Positions 35,532 through 48,195 of a stretch of DNA of 64,000 nucleotides are shown here, one piece after another. Origin of the DNA: Dipteronia dyeriana (lineage: Eukaryota > Streptophyta > Magnoliopsida > Sapindales > Sapindaceae). Every line of letters begins with the position of its first letter. The stretch's first letter is position 1. Below the pieces are notes generated by a model. It saw nothing but the letters and a program-made list of their open reading frames with translations. It had not been told where the DNA came from and searched no databases. The stretch lies in NCBI GenBank assembly GCA_032871835.1, contig CM065300.1, positions 64,429,192-64,493,191 on the forward strand. The letters run 5' to 3'. The translations under genes and the position numbers were made by a program.

Positions 35532-35815
35532 CCGACTCTTTCGAAGAGTTTCGATCAGTTTAAGAGCAACTACGTGATGAACAAGTTAAGATTCAATCTC
35601 ACACAGTTAAGAGCAACTACCTTTGAGTCCTTAACTAAGAATGCAAGGGCAAGACCGGTGAGACAAATGTTACCGAACCCTCATTCTACTCTAACAATAA
35701 GAAGAGAAAGAGGTCTACTGGGAAAGCAAAGGGTAAGCCCAAACCCAAGAAAGCCCAAAGCAAGAAGAAGTTCAAGAAAAGTAAATATGATTTACTTATT
35801 CTTGAGTCGTGTTTA
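35532..35815 (+). pseudogene. gag: Element D gag remnant
   Basis: Only the second half of the copia gag is left: SKSFDQFKSNYVMNKLRFNL and FESLTKNA, then a lysine/arginine-rich linker. About 155 N-terminal codons present in F are absent. The zinc knuckle expected between the basic linker and the protease is missing, exactly as in element F. Confidence 0.8.
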
Positions 35816-37395
35816 GTAGAAGATGATTCTTCACCCTGGATAGTTGATTCGGGGGCCACTAACCATGTTTGTTCTTCTTTACAATGGACTGATTCTTGGA
35901 CATAGCTAGAGGAGCAAGCCTTCTCAATGCAGTGGGCATAATTAGATTACGTTTTTGTAATAATTATATATTGTTTGACAATGTATTTTATATTCCTGGA
36001 TTTACATGGAATTTGATTTCTGTTTCTAAGTTGTTAGAGCAAAAATATTCTGTTTCTTTTAATAATAAGTCTGTTATTATTGGAAAGAATGGTCTGAATA
36101 TTTGTTCAGGAATTAATGAAAACAATATGTTTGTGTTAAGACCGTTAATACATACTACACTGCTCAACACCGAAATGTTTAAGGTTGAAAATCGAAAACT
36201 AAACGACATAAGATTTCTCCAGATAATGACACGTATCTCTGGCATCTAAGGCTTGGTCATATCAACCTTGACCGGATAGACAGACTAGTGAAAAATGGAC
36301 CTTTAAATGAATTAAAGGTTGGCACCTTACCTATTTACGAATCTTGTCTGGGAGGTAAGATGACTAAGATACCTTTTACTAGAAAAGGGGCTTAGAGCTA
36401 AAGAACCGCTAGAGCTTATACATACAGATGTCTACGGACCGATGAATGTTAAAGCTAGAGGTGGTTATGAGTATTATGTCACCTTTACAGATGACTACTC
36501 AAGATACAGATATGTCTACCTAATGCAACGGAAGTCAAAAATATTTGAAATGTTCAAAGAATTTTGAGCTGAAGTTGAGTATCAATTAGGTAGGACTATC
36601 AAGTCACTGTGATCGGATCGTAGAGGTGAGTACCTTGACCAAGAGTTTGAAGACTTTATGGTCGAGCATGGGATAGTTTCCCAACTCACAACTCTCGGTA
36701 CACCTCAGTAAAATGGTGTAGCGGAGAGGAGAAATAGAACCCTAATGGAAATGGTGAGATCTATGATTAGTTTCTCATCATTACCAAATTCCTTCTGGGG
36801 ATATGCGTTACAAACAGCGGCATACATTTTGAATGTGGTGCCATCCAAATCTGTTCCTAAGACTCCCCTAGAGTTGTGGAATGGTAGTAAAGCTAGTTCA
36901 CGACATTTTCGCATATGAGGGTGTCCAGCACACGTGCTGAAGAACAAAACTGGAAAGCTAGACTCCAAGTCAGTGGTCTGCCTGTTTGTAGGATACTCCA
37001 ATGAGACTAGAGGTGGACACTTCTATAGTCCCGAAGATAACAAAGTATTTGTATCGACAAATACAATGTTTCTTGAGGACAGCTATATTAGTGACCATAA
37101 ACCTCGTTCTAAGATTGTATTGAATGAGTTGGAGCCTGGTGAGACTACTGATTCATCAATAAGAGTTATTGATCCACAAACATCTGAGAGTCAGATGGTT
37201 CCTGATCAGGATACTTTACCTTCTAGACATAGTGAGAGGGTTGTGAGACAACCTGAACGCTATTTAGGTATAGGTGAGGGACAAAGTGTTATCTCTGCTG
37301 ATAGTGTTGATGATCCACTGACATTTAAGAATGCAATGGAAGATCCTGATAAAGAGGAATGGCTTAAAGCCATGAATCTCAAGATGGAGTCCATG
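35816..37395 (+). pseudogene. pol: Element D protease and integrase
   Basis: Protease keeps WIVDSGATNHVCSSLQ with the active DSG. Then NLISVSKLLEQKYSVSF, the pre-integrase LWHLRLGHINLDRIDRLV, ESCLGGKMTK (one zinc Cys lost) and the integrase core: HTDVYGPMNV, FTDDYSRYRYVY, SDRRGEYLD and [14 protein letters not shown], so D, D and E are present. A long open frame from 36934 covers the C-terminal region (LVKNKTGKLD-like start, FVGYSNETRGG). Breaks include TAG at about 35904, stops near 36247 and 36565, a TGA for Arg at about 36610 and TAA at 36709. Confidence 0.87.
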
Positions 37396-38889
37396 TAATC
37401 TAACTCAGTCTAGGATCTTGTAGACTTAATGGATAGGGTAAAACCTATAAGGTGTAAGTGGATCTACAAGAGAAAGAGAGGAGTAGATGGGAAGGTAGAG
37501 ACCTTCAAGGCAAGGCCAGTGGCTAAGGGTTATACCCAGAAAGAGGGGGTCGATTATGAAGAGACCTTCTCGCCAGTAGCCATGTTTAAGTCTATTAGGA
37601 TTCTCTAATCTATTGTTGTCTATTTTGATTACGAAATTAGGCAAATGGACGTCAAGACTGTATTCTTGAATGGCAATCTTGATGAGAGCATCTATATGAT
37701 ACAACCAGAGGGATTCGTGTCTCTAGATCAAGAGCAAAAGGTTTGCAAGCTGCAAAGGTCCATCTATGGGCTTAAGCAAGCATCTAGATCTTGGAACATC
37801 AGGTTTGATGATGTGATCAAAACCTATGGCTTCGAGAAGAATGTCGATAAGCCTTGTGTCTACAAGCGCATCATTGATAAGAAAGTAGTTTTCTTGGTCC
37901 TATACGTAGATGATATCCTACTCATTGGGAATGATGTGGGAGTGTTGTCTGATGTAAAGGGCTGGCTGGCTAGCCAATTCCAAATGAAATATTTTGGAGA
38001 GGCGAGTTATATTCTTGGGATCCAGCTTATAAGGGATCGTAAGAACAAACTCATAGCACTGTCTCAGACATCGTATATCGACAAGATTCTTATACGATTT
38101 TCGATGCAAAACTCCAAGAAAGGTAATTTACCTTCTAGGCATGGAGTTAACTTGTCTAAGGAACAGTGTCCTAAGACACCTCAAGAAGTTAAGGATTTGA
38201 GACATGTACCCTATGCATCGGCAGTAGGTATTCTCATGTATGATATGTTATGCATGAGACCGAACATCTGCTATGTAGTGGGAGTAGTCAATAGATACCA
38301 GTCCAACCCAGGATTGGATCATTGGGTTGCTGTCAAGACAATTCTCAAGTATCTTCGAAGAACGAGAGACTATATGCTACTGTATCTTGGGTAGGATTTG
38401 ATCCCGTTAGGATACACGGATTCTAATTTTCAGTCAGACAGAGATTCTAGGAAATCCACGTCTAGATTAGTGTTCACCCTAGGTGGTAGAGCCATTGTAT
38501 GGAGAAGTATCAAGCAATCTTGCATTGCTGACTCCACTATGGAAGCTGAATATGTAGCCGCTTGTGAAGCTACTAAATAGGCTGTTTGGCTCCGTAAGTT
38601 CTTGTGTGATCAGGAAGTTGTTCCAAATCTGGATAGGCCTATCACACTTTATTGTGATAACAGTGGTGTTGTGGCTAATTCCAAAAAATGAAGAAGCCAT
38701 AAGAGAAGGGAGTGTATAGAGAGAAAGTATCATATCATAAGAGAGATAATATAAAGAGGAGATGTGATCGTCACAAAAATAGCCTCACAAGACAATATTG
38801 CTGACCCATTTACAAAGACCTTACCGGCTAAAGTGTTTTTAGGTCACCTAGATGGTCTAGGGTTACGAGACATGCCTCACATGCCTTAG
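37396..38889 (+). pseudogene. pol: Element D reverse transcriptase and RNase H
   Basis: All RT motifs can be read: [72 protein letters not shown] and the catalytic YVDDILLIGND. The stretch 37645-38394 is open for 249 codons. Only a few stops interrupt the rest: TAA at 37396-37398, TAA near 37606, TAG at 38392-38394 and 38578-38580, and TGA near 38689. RNase H shows DSNFQSDRDSRKSTS, STMEAEYVAACE and YCDNSGVVAN, ending GLRDMPHMP then TAG at 38887-38889. Confidence 0.9.
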
Positions 38890-38903
38890 TGCAAGTGGAA
38901 GAT
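38890..38903 (+). promoter_or_regulatory. Polypurine tract of element D
   Basis: tgcaagtggaagat directly before the right LTR; the equivalent in C is gcaagtgggagaa. Confidence 0.75.
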
Positions 38904-40812
38904 TGTTGGGGTTTATGCCCTAAAGATGTAATTTGTAAATGGATTTATTAAATAAATAAAAGGAAAAGTTCAATACATTCTTGTTGTGTTGTTTATTATA
39001 TAACTTGTGCATAAATTTAACATCCAAGATTGCCTGATGTAATCTTGAACTGTGTATATATGTGTCATATATGAATGGATACAGTAAGAGATGTGCAATC
39101 TAAAGAGTCCATAGATAGCAAATAAAGCTGGGTACTTTATTTATGGTTAATCTATAGTTGTGGTCAATTTTGTAATGTACAATGATTCTATCATGAATCA
39201 TTCATATGAGATATGGGAATGGAGGCACCTTGTATGATGTGATCATATAGGACTGGGCCATGACCTATATGAATCTCTCACCAAGATTCGTTTACCGATG
39301 AGATTCATATATATCAATTAATGATGGCTATATGTGGGTGATCTTAATCTTGAGTGTCATATCGACTCTTTCAGGTTAGATCGTGGTCTTTGATATACCA
39401 TGGGTGAGGTCAGAAGCATTTCCTGATCAATATACTCTGTATTTTAGGATTACGGTTTGTACACAATAGTGAAATCCACTCCTTCTTGTGAGAAGTATAC
39501 GGCAAATCCCTTAAGGGTTGATTCTGAGCTTGGACAATATAAGAGTTCTCTTAGTTCCGTAAGGAAATAGGATTTATTGTTCATTATAGAATTAATGGTA
39601 CCTAAAGGATATATGTAATTAGAGGGGTATAACGGACATTATAGCCCAGCTCTAATTATGAACTACTTTGGAGGATCACACCATATGTAATAGCTATATC
39701 GATGGACACCGAGTTGTATCGGTCTGTGTAAAAGCGTCTACAGTTGAGAGAGTGCAGCTTCGGGTTTTTAGTGGAATAACACCGAAGTTAATAATCAATG
39801 AATATTAATTAAAGAGTTTAATTAATGATTTCAAAGATTATTGAAGCTCAAAATACTGTGGGTCCATTAGGTCCCCTTGATAGCCCGATCGATTTAGGTA
39901 ACAAGGGTCACTGTAAATTAATTGGATTGTCCGATTAATTGTGTTACAAAAGTGACACGTATTTATTCGGGAATTAATTGAATAATGAGATTATTTAATT
40001 AATGGATGTTAATAGTTAAATTAATTAAATAATTAGATTATTTAATTATATCGATAATTATGAATTATTAATTAACTATTAATTGGAGGGTGTTAGTTGA
40101 TATATGGATTTAGGCGATGATAAAATAATAGGATTATTTTTTTTTACTAAATCATTTATCTAAGTGTTTGAATTTAAGTTTAAATTTAAATACTTATTAT
40201 CACTTTTAATATATTATATATATTTGAAAAGGATAATTAAAAGATATATATCAATTATAACACAAGAGATTGTATTGGATGCAAATTGGTGTGTGCACAT
40301 ATATTGGTGTTTTTATATGATACAAATGTGTGCACGTGCAAAACACAAGAATTTACATATGATGCAAATTCCTGGTGCGTGCAACAAGAAGTAGAATAAA
40401 AGTGAAAAAGGCAATTTATCTTTGGGTTAGAGACACAAGACAGTTTTTTGCATATGATGCAAATTTTGTGTGCATGTAACAAGCACTAGATCACATCTCT
40501 TAAATTGTTTTAAAGGCAATTGAACCGTGGGTCAGTGGACACACAAAAGAGATCAGTTACCAATCCCGGAAGATAGCAAGGAAGATCGAGTGGTTTAGAC
40601 AATAGCATAAATTAAAGTGAAGGAGCCTTCAAATGTTGGTATGTTCTTCTTTTAATTTTATTGATTACAATTTCCTGTGTTTACATATTGTATGTAATTG
40701 TTTCGAAAAATAATTACGATCCGAAGTTCACTGGTCCCAAATACAGATTATGATATGTATAAAAATTTTAAAACCTAGTTCCGCTGCGTGACTGGTGAAC
40801 AGGGTTCCAACA
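38904..40812 (+). repeat. Right LTR of element D
   Basis: It begins TGTTGGGGTTTATGCCCTAA and ends ggttccaaca, 1909 bp. It contains the empty form of the solo LTR target site near 39893. It is related to the LTR of element F (53732-55851) over most of its length. Confidence 0.9.
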
Positions 40813-42189
40813 ATACTGTGGTACCGGTTCTGCTTAATAACTAGTTCTATGTGGGAGGTGGTGTTGACTTCTTCTCGGTCTATGGAATTAAGTATCCCCG
40901 ATAACTTGGTACCGGTCCCCGATCTAGATTCCACCAGATAGGCCTTACCATGTACCAAGCAGATGGAAAATTCTTCTTTGGACCCTAGCCAAAAATGGTT
41001 ATTAACAGAAGTCCCCCCTAACTTGAACACCGGTACATATTTGGGGTTGGAGTCAGGATCTTGTACTACTTGAAGAATTTTGCTTACCATTTCTCATTTG
41101 TAGCCATTACTTAACACAAAAACCGTTCCCAGTATACTTGGCTCAAATGAATCAGGGTACTAGTCATTCCAATATCAAGAGTCCTAGTACTCAGGCATAA
41201 AGATCCTGATAGGCAGCAAGGGCCACTTTCACACCGGGTCTTTGCTTGTAGGTGAAACATAGGTAAATATGGGTGTTTGGTGTTCCTACAAAACAAATGA
41301 GCAGTTGTGGACCAGTGATAGGGATATTCCTTTAGGTGGAATTTCTAACGCTCTAGTCAGTATAAAATCTAATAATTGAGAAACGTAAGATATGACAAAC
41401 CGTATTACTCGATCATTTGGGATGAGGCTATGGTGACCAATTTGGGTACCTGGCATTCCTATTCCAGGAATCCTGGTACTTAGGTGAATGCATGTAAACG
41501 AATCTAGGTACTGGGCATTCCTATTCTAGAAATCTTGGTACTTAGGCTAACTAGTGAAATGATCATAGTAAGCAACTATGCCACCCAAATCCTTTTTGGC
41601 GAAGATGGCCCAACCAATGCAGCAAGGTGGCCATCTGGCTATCCTGGTCTTGTGGTCCGGCTAGCAACTATGCCCTTACGCTCATACTCTTCTTGAGGGT
41701 GGTAGCCTGACCAAGGCATCAGGAATGATATTTGATTTTCCTGGCCTCGTGATCTGGCGAGTAATTATACCTTACGAACCAGACCCTTCTTAGCGGGGGG
41801 GGTGGTGCATTAAGGGTAGTAAGGGGGTTTCCTAACCAATCCCTAGTCTCTAGGCGATCATTGTCGAAATACCATGGTGATCCTTCTAGAGGGAATAATC
41901 TGGTCTAGGGCATCAGTAATGCTGGTTAGCTTTCCTAGTCAAGGTGATCATCCAGAAGGGATTAATCCAGTCTAGGGTATCATGAGCGCTGTGTAGCTCT
42001 CCTGGTCTCGCTCATAGGAGAATGGTGATCATAGGAGAACTATCACAGAGATCAAAATCAAAGGAGATACAAAATCATGGCGATGCAACTCTAGGCAAAA
42101 CCGATCAATGCTCACCTTACTACTTCAGACTTTAAAGGTAAAACCTTCTGAGGTGATCTACGCTCCAGGTAACAGAGTGACTTTCCGCT
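40813..42189. other. G3: gypsy-related repeat sequence without gene
   Basis: It begins right after the LTR of D and ends where the truncated LTR of E begins. Bases 40960-41100 match 8640-8770 of G1. Short tandem duplications are present: a unit of about 65 bp with ggcattcctatt and cttggtacttaggc at 41435-41550, and a unit with aatctggtctagggcatca at 41885-41990. A run of eight or more G occurs near 41795. No ORF of note. Confidence 0.6.
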
Positions 42190-42863
42190 AAGTCTTGGCT
42201 AGAGGTGTGAAGCCTTGGATAGTCGAGCAAGAAGTCTTGCCTAGAGTTGGGAGAACTCAGATAGGTGATCAAGGAAGTCTTGACTAGAGTCGGAAAGACT
42301 CGGATAGTTGAGCAAGAAGTCTTGCCTTAGGTTGTGAAGATCCGGATAAGGTGAGCAAGAAAGTCTTGACAAGAGGTGTGAAGCCTCGGATTGTTGAGCA
42401 TAGGGCAACAACTTCTAGAGTAGGATAGGAGGGTAGTTTCTAGGTGAAAAGGTAACTTGAGAGATTGTACTTGTCTTATTTACTAGTGGATTTTGTTTGC
42501 CGGTGGCTGCTAGCCAGTGGATGTTTCCTCTTCGGAGGTTTACCACGTTATATCTTGTGTCAACTTTTCTCTATCCCTATCTCTTTAATATTTGTATTGT
42601 GGATAGAACTCTTTATGTATGTTGACTTCCTCTTTATAGTATAGATTGTGTATGTGTTACAATTACTTGTTTGTATCACACTTTACTTGTGTTTATTTAT
42701 TGATTAATTGTCTTTAATTAATATATATTGTGATACAAGCAATCTAGAGGGACAAACTTTTGTTTGTTTCTAAGGGAGTCGAAAAAGGTTCCTAACCTAT
42801 TCACCCCCCCCCCCCCTCCTCCTCTAGGTTAGCCTTGAGCATTTAACCGTGATTGTATTTTTA
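42190..42863 (+). repeat. 5' LTR of element E, truncated
   Basis: Matches the last 690 bases or so of the right LTR (50110-50801), ending gattgtattttta. About 1.9 kb of its 5' part is missing. It begins in a minisatellite of about 45 bp units built on agtcttg and ends with a C homopolymer (13 C at 42804-42816) shortly before the boundary. Confidence 0.88.
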
Positions 42864-42865
42864 AT

Positions 42866-42877
42866 TGGTATCAAAGC
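42866..42877 (+). promoter_or_regulatory. Primer-binding site of element E
   Basis: tggtatcaaagc, two bases after the LTR; one mismatch to the initiator-Met complement. Confidence 0.88.
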
Positions 42878-42947
42878 AGGACACTAGATTGCACTTAGTG
42901 TGAGTCTGAGGTGATACTTTCATGGTTTTTGCAAGGCGTTTGAAGTC

Positions 42948-44441
42948 ATGGGTTTACAAGATGATGTAATGGCGGAAGGAGCCTCAAATGCTAGGTCACC
43001 ATTACTTTATGGCACTAAATATGAGTATTGGAAGTTGAGGATGAAAGCCTACATCCACTCTATTAATGAAAGGTCTTGGATGGTAGTGGAAGAAGGTTAT
43101 AGTCCTCCTACCAAGGTTTTAGAGGATGGAACCATGATACTCAGGCCAAGAAGTGAATGGACAACAAATGAGTTTGAGGTTGTTAAATGGCACCATCGTG
43201 CTATGAATGCCATCTTTGGAGGAGTTGATGGGCATCAATTCTCCTACATTCAAAATCTTGAATCCATAAAGGAATCTTGGGATACTCTCCAAGTTACTAA
43301 TGAAGGAACCTTAGCGGTGAAAAAATCAAGGCGTCAAATGTTGGCATCACAATTCGAAGGTTTATGTATGGGTGAGGAAGAAAAGTTCGAAGACTTCCAA
43401 TTATGGCTTCTTAACATAGCTAACCAATGTCAAGCACTTGGAGTACCTATCTCAAAAGAGCGTTTAATTTGGAAAATCCTTAGGTCTTTTCCTAAGAGAT
43501 TTAAATCAAAGGTGACTGCTATTGAGGAAAGCAAGGATGTGGATAGTATGAACATCGATGAGTTTCTTGGGTCTCTCCAAACTTATGAGATGTGCTTGAA
43601 GCCAAAGATCAAGAGTAAGGGAATTGCTCTCAATGCTATTGAGGAGGAGAGTGATTATGAAAATGAAGAAATGGCACTCTTGGTTAGAAGGTTCGAGAAG
43701 TTTCTAAAGAAGAATGCCAAAATTAAAGGCAAGTTTTCTAAGGAAAAAGGAGTCAAGAGAATATCATCTCCAAGGATTGTGAAAAATAGTCAAGCCATGA
43801 ACAAGAAAGAGGTTCAATGCTATAATTGTCAAGGTTTTGTTCACTTTGCTAGTGAGTGCACCAAGAAGCCATCTAAGAAAGACAAGAAAGGAAAAGTGTT
43901 GGCGGCTACTTGGAGTGATGATAATTCTAGTGACAATGAGAGCTCTAGTAGTAAGTCTTCAAGTGATGAAGAGTTGGTGAGCAACTTTATAGCTCTAACG
44001 GCATCTCATTCTTCACTAGATGTTGGTAGTACAATATCTTTGAACAAGAACCTTGATGCAAATCATGATGGAAGCTCTAGTTCCATTCCTACTAATCTTG
44101 AGTTGTTGAAAAATATAGAAAAGCTTGAAGAAGCTAGAGACAATGCTCAAAGAGAAGTAGTTGAGAAGGATGATTTGATCAAGAAGCAACTAGATGAGTT
44201 TGTGGTTGTTACTCATAAACTTCTTGGTGAAAAAGGTGATATTATGAAGAAGTTTAGAGAACTTGAAATGATTGACCTTGAGAAGGATAATGTGATATCT
44301 TCTTTGAAGAAGAGAGAAAAAGAATTGATGGAAGAGATAGACACGGCTAAGGAGGCTATCAAGGATTTAGTGAATGATTCGGTTAGTGTGTTAGTGTTAG
44401 GAATCTTGTTAACTCTCATAGTGGTGAAGACGACTTGGTAG
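42948..44441 (+). CDS. gag: Element E gag polyprotein, first frame
   Basis: An uninterrupted frame of 497 codons, the longest in the window. Residues about 20-220 form the copia gag core (YEYWKLRMKAYIHS, WMVVEEGYSPP, SFPKRFKSKVTAIEE). A basic linker then leads to a CX2CX4HX4C knuckle, CYNCQGFVHFASEC, at about residues 289-302. After that come a serine/acid-rich stretch with DEELVSNFIALTA and a long coiled-coil-like segment (about 390-470, rich in Glu, Lys and Leu). The last 25 residues (VLVLGILLTLIVV) come from a frameshift near 44395; the true frame continues at 44435. Start chosen at the first ATG after the PBS. Confidence 0.85.
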   Translation: MGLQDDVMAEGASNARSPLLYGTKYEYWKLRMKAYIHSINERSWMVVEEGYSPPTKVLEDGTMILRPRSEWTTNEFEVVKWHHRAMNAIFGGVDGHQFSYIQNLESIKESWDTLQVTNEGTLAVKKSRRQMLASQFEGLCMGEEEKFEDFQLWLLNIANQCQALGVPISKERLIWKILRSFPKRFKSKVTAIEESKDVDSMNIDEFLGSLQTYEMCLKPKIKSKGIALNAIEEESDYENEEMALLVRRFEKFLKKNAKIKGKFSKEKGVKRISSPRIVKNSQAMNKKEVQCYNCQGFVHFASECTKKPSKKDKKGKVLAATWSDDNSSDNESSSSKSSSDEELVSNFIALTASHSSLDVGSTISLNKNLDANHDGSSSSIPTNLELLKNIEKLEEARDNAQREVVEKDDLIKKQLDEFVVVTHKLLGEKGDIMKKFRELEMIDLEKDNVISSLKKREKELMEEIDTAKEAIKDLVNDSVSVLVLGILLTLIVVKTTW

Positions 44442-45001
44442 TTGAAGAGGAGCTCTTGGAAGCACCACTTTCTACACTCTTTGATGAAGTCATGATTGAT
44501 AAGAAACCACACAAGAAGAGTAGATCAAAAGCCAAGAAGAAGTTGACGAACAAGGTATCTTTGCAAACTCATAGTGAAGCTAGTTCAACCCCAAAAGGTA
44601 CAATCTCATATTTTCTTCCAATTTGCCATTATTGCAACACAATAGGTCACATTAAGCCTAGGTGTTATAAATATATTGAAAAATGCAAATTAGAAAATGA
44701 ATCTAGGGATAAGGATATTAAACTTCAACTTGAACATGCTAAGGCCTTGAAAGTTGAGAAACATTATAATTTTGCTAAGCATGAGGTAAAGTTGTGGAGT
44801 AGAAAGAATTCTAATCTTGTTCAACTTGACAAAGCTTGTGTTAAAAATGTTAAAGAAGAGTGTGTTAATGATATTCTTGTTAATCAAGTCATTCAAGGAC
44901 TTTACTCTAGATTTAACATTGTTGTCAAGGATGATATTGGAAATGTTTGTATAGGTACACCCAAGAACAAGTGGTTCAAGGGTGAGTGCTCTTATCACTA
45001 A
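44435..45001 (+). pseudogene. gag: Element E gag continuation with second zinc knuckle, truncated
   Basis: This frame continues the gag of 42948 after a frameshift: VVEEELLEAPLSTLFDEV, a basic linker, then CHYCNTIGHIKPRC, the second knuckle also seen in A and B. It stops at NKWFKGECSYH, about where the family's protease motif (GCSRHMTG) would begin, and nothing of pol follows. The deletion point is therefore close to 45000. Confidence 0.8.
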
Positions 45002-46683
45002 TATAAGAAGCACATGTGAGATAGCTTTGAGGCTATATATCAAATGTGTTGAGAATTCTTGCTTACTAGCTTTGAATACTCCATGTATTGATATGAATTT
45101 GGTTATCTCACATCATGATTGTTATGATGGTCAAAATTTGTTGATTAACTTTGAAGAAGTTCTCTTGTTATATGTGTTGCTTGAGTTGAGATATTATGCT
45201 TTTTATACTCTTGTTGTGAAACATCATCAACTTGGTGTCATGAGGACATTCAAGGCAAGAGTGCTCATAAAAAGGGTGGAAGTATGATAATTGGTGAATA
45301 TAATGTGCAAAAAGGTATCTCTATACTCTAATGCATATTCTCTTAGATATTCATCTTTTGACTCAATTTTTGACATACATCTCATAGCATGTCATATTAG
45401 AGATTTTTGTATAGTATACATATGGTTCTTATTGACATTTGCTATTTTAGGATCTAATAGTGATATTATTGACATTGATCTTAACTTTGATGATTGTTTG
45501 TGTTTGGTATATTGAGTGTCATTACTTTTGAAAATATGAGCTTCATATTCTTTGAAAGCTACTCATTAGAGAAGTAATGATCTTGAATAAGTCTCTACTT
45601 ATTGCTCTTCGATCATGTGCTTATAAGCCATAAAATCTTGGTTTTCTAAAAATTGCACCTTGCTTCTCTTATATGTTTTGCTAGTAGGTTGAGTTTACTA
45701 ATATGTAAACATTGGATACATCTTGAAGTTTTTGTGCTTAAGTACATTTAAAATGACCTATGGTTAGTATCCATTTTACTTCGGCAATTACATAGAACTC
45801 AACGAGCACCTACATGAAAAAGGCTACACACCTTGGTTGTGAAAGCTACCCAATGTTGGAAAGAGCTATACCATTGTGATGAGTGAAAGCCGCATGAAGT
45901 GAATTTTTGTTTATGTAAAAAAAATGGAAAAATCAAAGAAGTGTTGAAATGAAATCAATAAAAAAAAATCTTTGATTCAAAGCCTAAAAAGAAAATGAGG
46001 AAGGCTTAAAAAGGAGTTTAGTTGAAAATCAAATGAGCTCGGGTTGAAAAACAAAAATGGGATGACAAGCCACATGCACACACACGCTTATATGTTGAAA
46101 ATCTATTCTCTTAAAAGCAAAAAAATTCGGATGATAATCGGTTTGACTTTTTATGGAAAAAGCTTAAGATGAATAGTTGTTGGAAATTGTTTGCATGTTG
46201 ATTATCAAACTACTTCTTGATATATATTTGAAGCATATCTCTCACACACACATTTTGTTTATGAGTATGATGATATCTTTACAATTGTTGAAGAATTATG
46301 AGAGAACTTGAAAAATCTTTGTGTATCTCTCTTATCATATGAAGCTTATTTTGTTGATATTTCTTCAAATTGCTTGAATGTGTGATTGTGTGAACTTTCT
46401 TGTGAACCTTATGCTATCATGAATCTTAGTCATGGCATTTATCAAGGGGAGCATTGTATGCTAGACATTGTTCTCTTTTATGATATGTTCACATGCTTCG
46501 TTTTGTTACATGTTGGATTATTTTGACTTAATGATACTTGTATGATATTACTCACTATCTTTGTCTTGCATGATGATTCATTATTAAGTCATATGTCATT
46601 GTTTTATATATTTGTGACTAGTAAGCTTGTTTTGTCTTTCACTCACTTTTGTATGTTTATAGCATCTTATTTCACAAGAACAA
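45002..46683 (+). other. Noncoding interval between gag and third ORF in E
   Basis: About 1.7 kb where pol is expected. Short ORFs here (44982-45287, 45291-45515) show no retroelement motif. The last part, with long A runs (45920-45970) and tgaaaatcaaatgagctc, looks like untranslated spacer before the third ORF. Confidence 0.65.
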
Positions 46684-47748
46684 ATGGGAAGAACTAAAGT
46701 TACCGGAAGTGGAAATCAATTGAATCCCATTGTGAAAGCCAAGTCAACCTCAAAAAGATCCAAAGCTTCAAGGTCAAAGGATTTAGGGATCTTTACAACT
46801 AAGAAGATATTTCAAGAGAGAGGCATTGACTTAGGTAAATGTAAAGATTCTTATGTTCTTAAATGCATTAACGATAGCAATTGGGAATCTTAGGTGAGCA
46901 TGCTAGGAATAGTGAATGACACTATTGTTAGAGAATTTTATCATGAAGATAGAGAGAGTGCCACCTTATTGGATGCTTTGATGGATGTTAGGGGTGTTGT
47001 GTTTAGAGTTAACGCGGTAAACATTAACAAGTTTCTTGGGCTATCTAGTGATATTGATTCAAAATTTCTAGATGTTGGTATCATTGAGAATCTTAATATC
47101 ATGGGTAGAACTCTATGTGACAATGCTTCTTTTGAGTGGAAAGGTAAAGCATATATTAGTCAACATTAGTTAACTAAGGCAAGTGCATTTTGGCATCTTT
47201 TCATTTGCACAAATATTATTGGATCTTCGAATTCAACCGAGTTGAATAAAACAAGATCAAAATAGTATATGCCTTAGTGACTAATCAACCTATAAACCTT
47301 GGGGATTTGCTTATGTTTTTTTTGGATAATGCGGCTTTCTCAACTAGAGGAGATAAGAAGCTTGCATTACCGGGGTTTATAACTTCTTTGTGTTTAGCTC
47401 ATGGTGTTCAAAGCAGTAGAGATGATATGTTGGTACAACCCTTGGAAAAGTATAGTGATAAACGTGTGTCATACATGTCATATAAGGATAAGGGTAAGAC
47501 ATGTGATACTTTTGGACTTTTTAGTTCACAAGTTGATTGTCAAGAGACTAGCATAAAAATTCTTCCAGATTGGGCTTAGCATTTGAAGAAGAAGGTTGAT
47601 GAGCTTAGTGCTATAGTTGAAAAACAAGATGCTAGAAGAAAGAGTTGGAGGAGTGTATTGTATCAAGTTCAAGACCACCTCTCAAGCATTATGTTAGGTA
47701 AACTACACGCACATCTTTCTTTGGTGGATCTAGTATCTAGTATTTGAG
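46684..47748 (+). pseudogene. Element E third ORF: putative plant transposon protein domain (PF20167-like)
   Basis: It starts MGRTKVTGSG with a lysine/serine-rich N-terminus, then KKIFQERGIDLG, VREFYHEDRES, DVRGVVFRVNAVNINKFLGL, LTKASAFWHLFICTNIIG, then NQPINLGDLL and LALPGFITSLCLAHGV, and ends in a coiled-coil-like tail (LKKKVDELSAIVEKQDARR). This order matches the plant transposon-associated domain found in the env-like position of some SIRE and other plant LTR elements, as far as I recall. The role is unknown. Breaks: TAG at 46891-46893, TAG at 47167-47169 where Trp is usual, a frameshift near 47260 and TAG at 47577-47579. No signal peptide or membrane segment is visible. Confidence 0.7.
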
Positions 47749-48195
47749 TCACATGGTATGTTTCTTACCTTTTGGCATCATTTCATGTCAAAAAGGGGGA
47801 GAAAGAGTTTTTATGAATTGCTAGTTACTTAGTTTCCTTTTTATGCTATTTTTGTGAACTTTTGGACTTTCAATGGCTTGTATTAATTAGTCTTAAGATT
47901 TGGTTAAGAATTCTTGTATTTGGCATATATTGAGGGGGAGATACATGTATTTGTGGACTTAATTGTATATTCTTATCCATATTATATGTTGCCATTTGTT
48001 ATTTTTCTCTTGTATATGCATTGTGCTTTGAGATGATTTGTAGGTTACTTCAAGAGACGATCAAAATGAAGTTCAAGAGTTGGTGAAGATTAGTTATAGG
48101 AATCTTACTCATTGTAATGTGAGGGAGTGATTTTGTGACCTATCTTCATTTTTATATTTGTAGTAAATGTATAGGTGTTTTGACATGGAATTTGC
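47749..48195 (+). other. Element E untranslated region with PPT-like purine runs
   Basis: Contains aaaagggggagaaag near 47790 and gagggggagatac near 47930, both similar to the final PPT. No gene. Confidence 0.7.

Larger units (their letters stand above)
30986..40812 (+). mobile_element. Element D: Ty1/copia retrotransposon with both LTRs, left LTR split by a solo LTR
   Basis: Left LTR (5'-truncated) to 35035, PBS, leader, short gag remnant, protease, integrase, RT, RNase H, PPT and right LTR 38904-40812. It is a close relative of element F: the gag, protease and integrase sequences align through to F's truncation point. The gag N-terminal half is missing. The integrase-RT-RNase H part is the best preserved of the plus-strand copia elements here. 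Confidence 0.88.
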
